DNA from: Symsagittifera roscoffensis
Lineage: Eukaryota > Xenacoelomorpha > Acoela > Convolutidae
Length of the DNA stretch: 64,000 nt
Assembly (NCBI RefSeq): GCF_963678635.1
Contig: NC_087062.1
Location: 48,826,552 to 48,890,551, forward strand
Direction of reading: 5' to 3'
In this document: positions 58,050 through 64,000 of the stretch, piece after piece
Layout: each line of letters opens with the position of its first letter
Position numbering within the stretch: position 1 is the stretch's first letter
Translations under genes and position numbers: made by a program
Notes under the pieces: model-generated
The model's input: the letters and a program-made list of their open reading frames with translations, nothing else
The model's database searches: none
Told to the model about the DNA's origin: nothing

Positions 58050-60101
58050 TAATTGATCATCAAAAATAGTTGTATAATTTTTTGAATGATAAAATACCTT
58101 TGAATTTTGGATACTTATCGTGAATGTTTAACACTGGTTGATTTTTTTCTAAGTTATATCTTGCTAAGTTATTATCAGTCTTGGATATTATTGATATGTG
58201 AAGTGTTGTTTGGATGTTGTTTACCAATTTTAGTTTTGAATTTTCTGTTCTTTCTAATTTCATAGTGATTTCAGCTTGTTCTAAATTGTCTACTAAATTG
58301 TTTTCCAAAATCGATGTCGGGTTCTCGAATTGATGATGGATTTGATGCTCTCTCTTTATTGCAATTTTGCGTAATTGTGGTTTTAGAGTCACCAATAGGA
58401 GTTCAGTCATTTTCGTATTTTTGTACTCATGTGTATTGAGAGAGTATGCTTTTCTTAATAAAGTTTCAATTCTTACTGCGAGTTGTTGTATTGCTTCGTT
58501 AGAGAGTCTACGGGTTTCGTTGCATAGGGATTTGGTGTTGTTTGTTTCATTCGGAGTAAAGTGTTTTTGAAAATTCTAATGACAGTCTTTTTCAATCTGG
58601 TTCAATTTCTACAGGTAGAACTGAAAACTCTTTTTGAGCTGCATCATCAAGCGTTGTTTGGGTTGAAGATGTACGTCTATGTATCCAAATTTGAAGGAGT
58701 GGTGTGTTTACTGACTCTGGCCCTATATTTAAAATTAAATTTGCTGTGACTGCATTCAGGTAGTCCTCTACTGACTATTCATGGTCTGTTTATGTGATAA
58801 CCATGAGTGATTAATTGGAAGATACGGATGAGATTCATTGTCATTTGCAGTGATTCCGCGGCATTTGATATTTTTGAAACTTTTGCAAGTTGTATCTTTG
58901 TAACCTTATGTTGTTGCAGATAGTATGGCAATGTAATATCATTTTGCGCAAATTTTTAGTGTTTTCGGTGATTGTATATTTTTATTGATTGATGCCGCAA
59001 TTCGTTTTCAAGGGAATGGTTGTCTGGTTTGCCATTTTGCTTGTAGTGCATATAATCTTCAAAATGTCTAGTAGGTTAAATATTATCTGGTTGATCAATA
59101 GAATTCCAGTTATTATTTCGTGAAATGTTTTTATAGTGCTGTTGGTTTTGATTGAGTTAGTCTTCATCTTCAGAAAAGTGTGACTGATATCTTGTGAATT
59201 GTTTGTTTGTTGGATTTTTGTTTTGTTGAAAAAACGGATAGTTTTTACTACGATCTGTTGTAGTTTTTGTTGTTCAAATAAAAAACTGATTGTGGAGCTG
59301 GCTGTGATATCTGTTTATTGGAATTTTGTTCTTTCGATTGATTTTGATGACGTGTGCAGGAAGGTTTTTTATCAGTTTAGTTATATTACTGTTTGCGAAA
59401 AATCATAATTGTGATTTGGGAAAATAACCCTGTTTGAAGATTTTTTTGTTTGTTTGATTGTCGTGGTCTGGTTGCTGGTCTACATATTTGATAATTCAAT
59501 TGTGAATATTTTGGAACAACAGATGCTTTTGCTGATGATTGAATGGTTGTTTGTAGAAATGGAGTATTTTGACTGTGTGGCGTTGTAAGTGTTGGGAGAA
59601 ATACTCTCTTGTTTTGTTGTAGGTATTGTTTCAACTATTTCCTCATTTATAAATTGAGAGTTTCTTGCTTATTCATAAATGTTTAGTTTAAACAATCATA
59701 TCCTGGTCTATCGTTAAATATTGTGTCATAATTTGAGGGTGTTGCATCAATAGTGAATGGAGTAACTGTTAAATAGTCTTTGTGTACAAAAACAGTGGCA
59801 ATCGCTGCAAGTGAAAAATCACTGGTGATGTTAATAAATAAGAGATGAGACAATTCAGGGTCCCAAACATAATCTGTTTGGTCTGATAAAATAGTTTCAG
59901 CGTCTGATATTTGTGGCCGAAATTTATTTCTCAATGTTGAAATAAAATCGAAATTGTGAACGAAACAGTTTATTTTGAACCATGCTAGGATTCGTTGCAG
60001 GTCAAGTTTTAAATTTTGTGATTTTTGGTTTTCAGTGAGTGTTTCAGGGATTGTATCAAGAAATTGGTAGAAGAGATTATGACAAGAAATTGTGAGAAAC
60101 T
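58050..60101 (-). pseudogene. Gag remnant (C2)
   Basis: Includes a Lys/Asn-rich nucleocapsid area whose knuckle is degraded near 58040-58080, a coiled-coil-like Glu/Lys stretch (58060-58410), capsid pieces at 58560-58900, and the conserved segment 59683-59934 with TDYVWDPELSHLLFINITSD and YLTVTPFTIDATPSNYDTIF. The gap at 60102 cuts the N-terminus. Confidence 0.65.
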
Positions 60102-60301
60102 NNNNNNNNNNNNNNNNNNNNNNNNNNNNNNNNNNNNNNNNNNNNNNNNNNNNNNNNNNNNNNNNNNNNNNNNNNNNNNNNNNNNNNNNNNNNNNNNNNN
60201 NNNNNNNNNNNNNNNNNNNNNNNNNNNNNNNNNNNNNNNNNNNNNNNNNNNNNNNNNNNNNNNNNNNNNNNNNNNNNNNNNNNNNNNNNNNNNNNNNNNN
60301 N
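60102..60301. other. Assembly gap, 200 N
   Basis: Exactly 200 N, a common placeholder length for a scaffold gap of unknown size. Family I gag sequence lies on both sides but is not continuous across it: the left side is gag N-terminal, the right side is nucleocapsid. Confidence 1.
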
Positions 60302-63100
60302 TTTGAGTAATTACTTCTATTTGAGTTTTGATCTTGAATACTTATTTCGATACTGATTATTCTGACTATTTGATCTGCTATATCTGTCTTGTTGGTAATT
60401 TTGAGAACTTCTTCTGTCTGGTAGTTTTTCCGCGAAAATAAATTCGATAAAGAGATTGTGGTCTGTAATTATTGTAGCTAACTGGAAGGGACTTTCTTGA
60501 GCTGTTGTTACTCTGAACGTTTTAGTTTGGTAGATTTTGATCTTTTTTTTGTAGAGGTAAAAATTTGTATTTAGTTCTCTTTGTTTTTGTGGTTTATTTT
60601 GGTTATCCTGTTGTTTTTGTCTGCATTCAGCAATGATATGTTCAATTCTACGACAATAGTTGCACCATTTTTTGAATGATGTATACCTTTGAACTTTGGA
60701 TTCTTTTTGTAAATGCTTATTATCTGGGTGATTTTTTCTGCTAAATTATTATCAGAGTCTTGGACTTCATTAATTTGTGAAGTTGTTGTTTGGATGTGTT
60801 TTACAAATTGTAGTTTTAAATTTTCTGTTTCTTCTAGTTTCATAGTGATTTCAACTTGTTCTATTTTTTCTACTTGTTTTCGGAAATTGATTCAGGTTCT
60901 CGAATTGATAATGGAGGTGATGCTCTCTTTATTATCGCAATTTGCGTAATTGTGTTGTTTAGAGTCATCATTAGGAGTTTGCATGCATTTGGTATATGTG
61001 AGAAATTTGTTGGTTAGTTCTTTGTAATCTCATGTTCTTTGTCTTTGAGGGAAGGGTTGACTTGTTTGTCGAGTTTGTTCGGAGTGCATATATTGTTCAA
61101 AAATTTCTGGTTGGTAAATATTATCTGGCTTATCAATATTATTTTGTTTATTATTTGGTAAATTAATACTATAGTTCTGTTGGTTTTGATTGGAATATTC
61201 TTCATCTTCAGAATAGTGTGGCTGATTTATTGTGAATTGTTTGTTGGATTTCTGTTTGTTGAAAAAATGGATAATTGTCACTATGATCTCTTTTAGTTTT
61301 TGTTGTTCACTAAAAAAACTGATTGTGGAGCTGGCGGTGATTTTTGTTCATTGTAATTTTGTTCTTTTGATTGATTTTGATGACGTGTGTGGGAAGGTTT
61401 TGTTATCGGTTTTTTTATATTACTGTTTGCGAAAAATCAAATTATGATTTGGGAAATTATTCCTATTTGGAGGTTTTTCTGATTGTTTGGTTGTCGTGGC
61501 TTGGTTACTGGTATATATGTTTGATAAACCATTTGAGAATAATTTGGAACAACAGATGGTTTTACTGTTGATTGAATGGTTGTTTGTGAAAATGGAGTTT
61601 TATCTTACATGGCGTTGTAAATGCTGGGTGAGTAGGAAAAATAATCTGTTGTGTTCTTAAAGATATTGTTTCAACTATTTCCTCATTTAAAAAAAGTGAT
61701 GGGGTTTGAAAATCTTGTTGTAAAAAATTTTTAGTTCAATAAAGGGTTGCTTGTGTTTTTAAAAATGTTGAGTTTAAACTGTTATTTCCTGTTCTATCCT
61801 TAAACATTGTGTCATAATTTAAGGGTGTTGCATCAATAGTGAGTGGAGTAACTGTTAAATAAATTTTGTGTACAGAAACAGTGGCAATCGCTGCATTTGC
61901 AGTATTCGTAGTGATATATATAAATAAGAGATGAGACCATTCAGGTTCCCAAACATAATCTAATTAGTCTGGTAATATAGTTTCATCGTTTGAGATTTTT
62001 AGTCGAAAACTATTTCTGGACGTTGAAATTAAACCCAAATTGTGAATAAAATGGTCTATTATGAACCATGCTAGGATTCGATGAAAATCATGTTTTATAT
62101 TTTGTGATATTTCGTTATTATAGAGTTTTTCACGGGTTGTGTCAAGAAATTGTGAGAAACTATATTATCAGGTTAACTTCTTGTCCTAAAGTAGCATGTT
62201 TGAGGTGGTGGTTCATTTGATGTTTCTTTTGGTTATAATATAGAGATATAGGTATAAATAATAGATAAAACATCGTTTGTAAAGATTGAGTTTGGTCCTT
62301 GTGAATTTTGATGTTGTAAATTTTTTATATATTCTGTAAAAATTTTTGAGAAATCTAGATCTATGTCATCTGTTTGTATTTGATGCGGTGTTTGGTTTGT
62401 TTGTGACGGCAATATTTCAATAGGAAATTTTCCGTATAATGAAGTGATTTTACAGAAGGCTTTTATATAGTGGTCACGTATTTTTCTTTTAATTCTTAGT
62501 TCGGCAAATTCTTATGTGCACGAGCTATTTCAATTTTTGAAAAATTTTCCATTAAAGTATGACAAAAATGTTTTTATCCTCTAGCGGGATAACTATGTGG
62601 AAGGATGACAAAGAGAAGTAAAGAGTCATCATCGAAAATTTTGTCGTATTGAATCACTTTTTGTATTTTGGTACTGTAATCTGTAACTTTCAAATTGTCC
62701 TATTGGTTGGTTCCAATTACATGGCCGTACTGGCTTACAAATTTGTGGGTTTTTTATGCTGCGTTAACTTTTCATTGATAATGGTGTTGTAGATCTTGAT
62801 TCAAAAAGTTTTTTGATCGTTTATTGAATTTTTTTTATCTATATAGCCTTTATAGGTCCTGAAGTTCTTGTATTGTAGTTGTATCTGATTCCGAAACTGC
62901 CGTCTTTTTGAAAACATTCGTTTATTAATTCGATTTTGTTTTGCTTTTATTGTCTTTTTCCGTGTTTTTCTTTTCGATCTAATATATCCTACTGTTTGTC
63001 TATGTGGTGAAATTACAAGATCGTATCTTTCGTCTTGAATATAACAATTGTGAAGTACTACTGTTTGTTTGCTGCCTAAGTTATCTCTTGACAAGGTTTA
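60302..63100 (-). pseudogene. Gag remnant, 5' part of another family I copy (D)
   Basis: From high to low: basic N-terminal frame 62801-63094, conserved middle with VWEPEWSHL-type sequence near 61920-61960 and VTPLTIDATPLNYDTM near 61800-61860, Gln/Asn-rich part (61030-61281), then the spacer and a nucleocapsid remnant near 60620-60670 (second Cys again unclear). Part of the capsid seems to be missing between 61020 and 60980, where NAAE-side sequence joins the pre-knuckle spacer. Confidence 0.65.
62801..63094 (-). pseudogene. Basic N-terminal frame of family I Gag (or small ORF)
   Basis: A 97-residue frame beginning MSRDNLGSKQTVVLHNCYIQ, then RYDLVISPHRQTVGYIRSKR and a run of Lys/Arg-rich sequence. 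It is conserved at 29990-30260 in copy A2, which supports it as a real coding part. Its place, after the leader and before gag, fits either the Gag N-terminus or a separate basic protein. No domain is recognised. Confidence 0.6.
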
Positions 63101-64000
63101 GGATGAGGAATGCAAGTTCCAGGGGCTAGAATTTTTTTTCTTAAACTGTGTTTTATTACGGTTTTTGTGTGTTTATACTAACTTGGGGCAAAGATTGTCG
63201 AGGTTGACGGGTTGCAGAGAGAGTATATCAGTTCATTAGAATGATGTTTACTTTCTCGTGCTTAAGGTTTTTTTAAAGAAAAACATTCTGAATCTTACTT
63301 AGGGGTTTGATTTGTGATCGAGGGTTGGAGAATAATAAATCAATCCACAAGATTCAGTTATAATTAGAACACAAGTAGATCGTTAGAAACTACTTTAAAA
63401 CTTACTAATATTAACCTGGGTCAGCAAGAGGAAGGGCTCAAGAGAAGAATGAGTCACCGAAAATTTTTACTGTTCATCCTAATTATAATGTTTAATTTTC
63501 TAAAAAAAAAATTAGCATTGGTCAACTAAGAGGAGGGGCTCAAGTGAAGGATGAGTAAACGAGGTTCTTCACTGTTTATCCTAATTATAATTGTTTGTTT
63601 TCTAAAAGTTTCTGATATTCCTGGGTCATTGATAAAGGTTGTGTATGTGAGTCAACGTTTAAGGTCGTTAGACCTTTTTTTTATGAGGTGGCGAGAACAA
63701 AAATGTTCTGATTGATCCAAGGAAAGAATTTATGATCAAATAAATTGAATTAAATAAAACTTTAATCTACGGTTAAAAATAAAAACCCGAGGATACCCTT
63801 GGTGATCTGCTTTTAAGGGAAATTTAGATTATCGAAAAGGAAGGAAAGGTTTTAAGAATTTTTTAAATACAAAATTTAAGTTAAAGAAAATTAAGTTAGA
63901 GAAAGTTTATAAATTTGAAACTGAAAAATGTTTCTGATTTAAAAAAAACAAATAATGTTTCATATTGAATTTGGTTTCAAATTTGGTTGCTTTTACAGGT
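63101..64000 (-). other. Family I leader region (copy D)
   Basis: Non-coding; aligns in patches with 30300-31000. It contains a tandem duplication of about 100 bp (63420-63520 and 63521-63612), sharing CCTAATTATAAT and GGGCTCAAG strings. The candidate LTR would lie beyond the window end if spacing is as in copy A2. Confidence 0.55.

Larger units (their letters stand above)
52124..60101 (-). mobile_element. Family I fragments C1 and C2 (gag-RT fusion unit duplicated, then gag)
   Basis: From high to low: gag (60101-58050), retropepsin, RT (C2), a short gag fragment, then nucleocapsid, retropepsin, RT (C1) and again the same short gag fragment. RNase H and integrase are absent from both units: at 52262 and 55176 gag sequence (CATCGTTTGTAAAGACTTTC) joins directly to RT sequence (TTTTAGATGA.G). 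Confidence 0.8.

Noticed and set aside
1-64000. CRISPR arrays, bacterial operons, phage genes
   Set aside because: No short regular repeats with spacers, no ribosome-binding-site pattern and no prokaryote-type gene packing.

Overview
The window looks like invertebrate animal nuclear DNA made almost entirely of old, broken LTR retrotransposons. Reasons: it is AT-rich, there is no operon-like gene packing, two runs of N mark a draft assembly, every pol-like reading frame is split by stops and frameshifts, and the only host-like coding piece is a spliced-looking exon resembling the C-terminal part of an ionotropic glutamate receptor. The species cannot be named from the sequence.

Four element groups are visible. 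(1) Family I is a large Ty3/gypsy-type element lying on the minus strand (1-4212, about 7131-31720, 41030-64000). Its order is LTR - long leader - gag (basic N-terminus, capsid, one CCHC knuckle) - retropepsin - RT - RNase H - integrase with a GPF module - an envelope-like glycoprotein with a membrane segment. (2) A second Ty3/gypsy element, minus strand, is truncated (4213 to about 6708). (3) A third, related Ty3/gypsy element on the plus strand (20563-29598) has recognisable LTRs and a GTAA target-site duplication and sits inside the gag of the family I copy. (4) A Ty1/copia-type element on the plus strand (about 34.58-40.97 kb) has the order gag - protease - integrase - RT - RNase H.

Layout: 1-4212 is family I pol, almost identical to 12461-16671. 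4213-6708 is the truncated Ty3 element. 7131-31720 is the fullest family I copy, flanked by a candidate LTR pair of equal length and split by the 9-kb plus-strand insertion. 31.7-34.6 kb is non-repetitive looking DNA with the receptor-like exon. 34.6-41.0 kb is the copia element. 41.0-64.0 kb is a head-to-tail run of family I fragments with two tandem duplications of about 3 kb and a 200-N gap.

Nothing here appears able to transpose now: retropepsin, RT and zinc-knuckle residues are damaged in most copies, and several stops fall at the same former Arg codons in different copies. The most notable points are the envelope-like gene in a very large Ty3/gypsy element, the four local duplications of internal element segments, the gag start that spans the LTR/primer-site boundary in two elements, and the possible host exon among the repeats.
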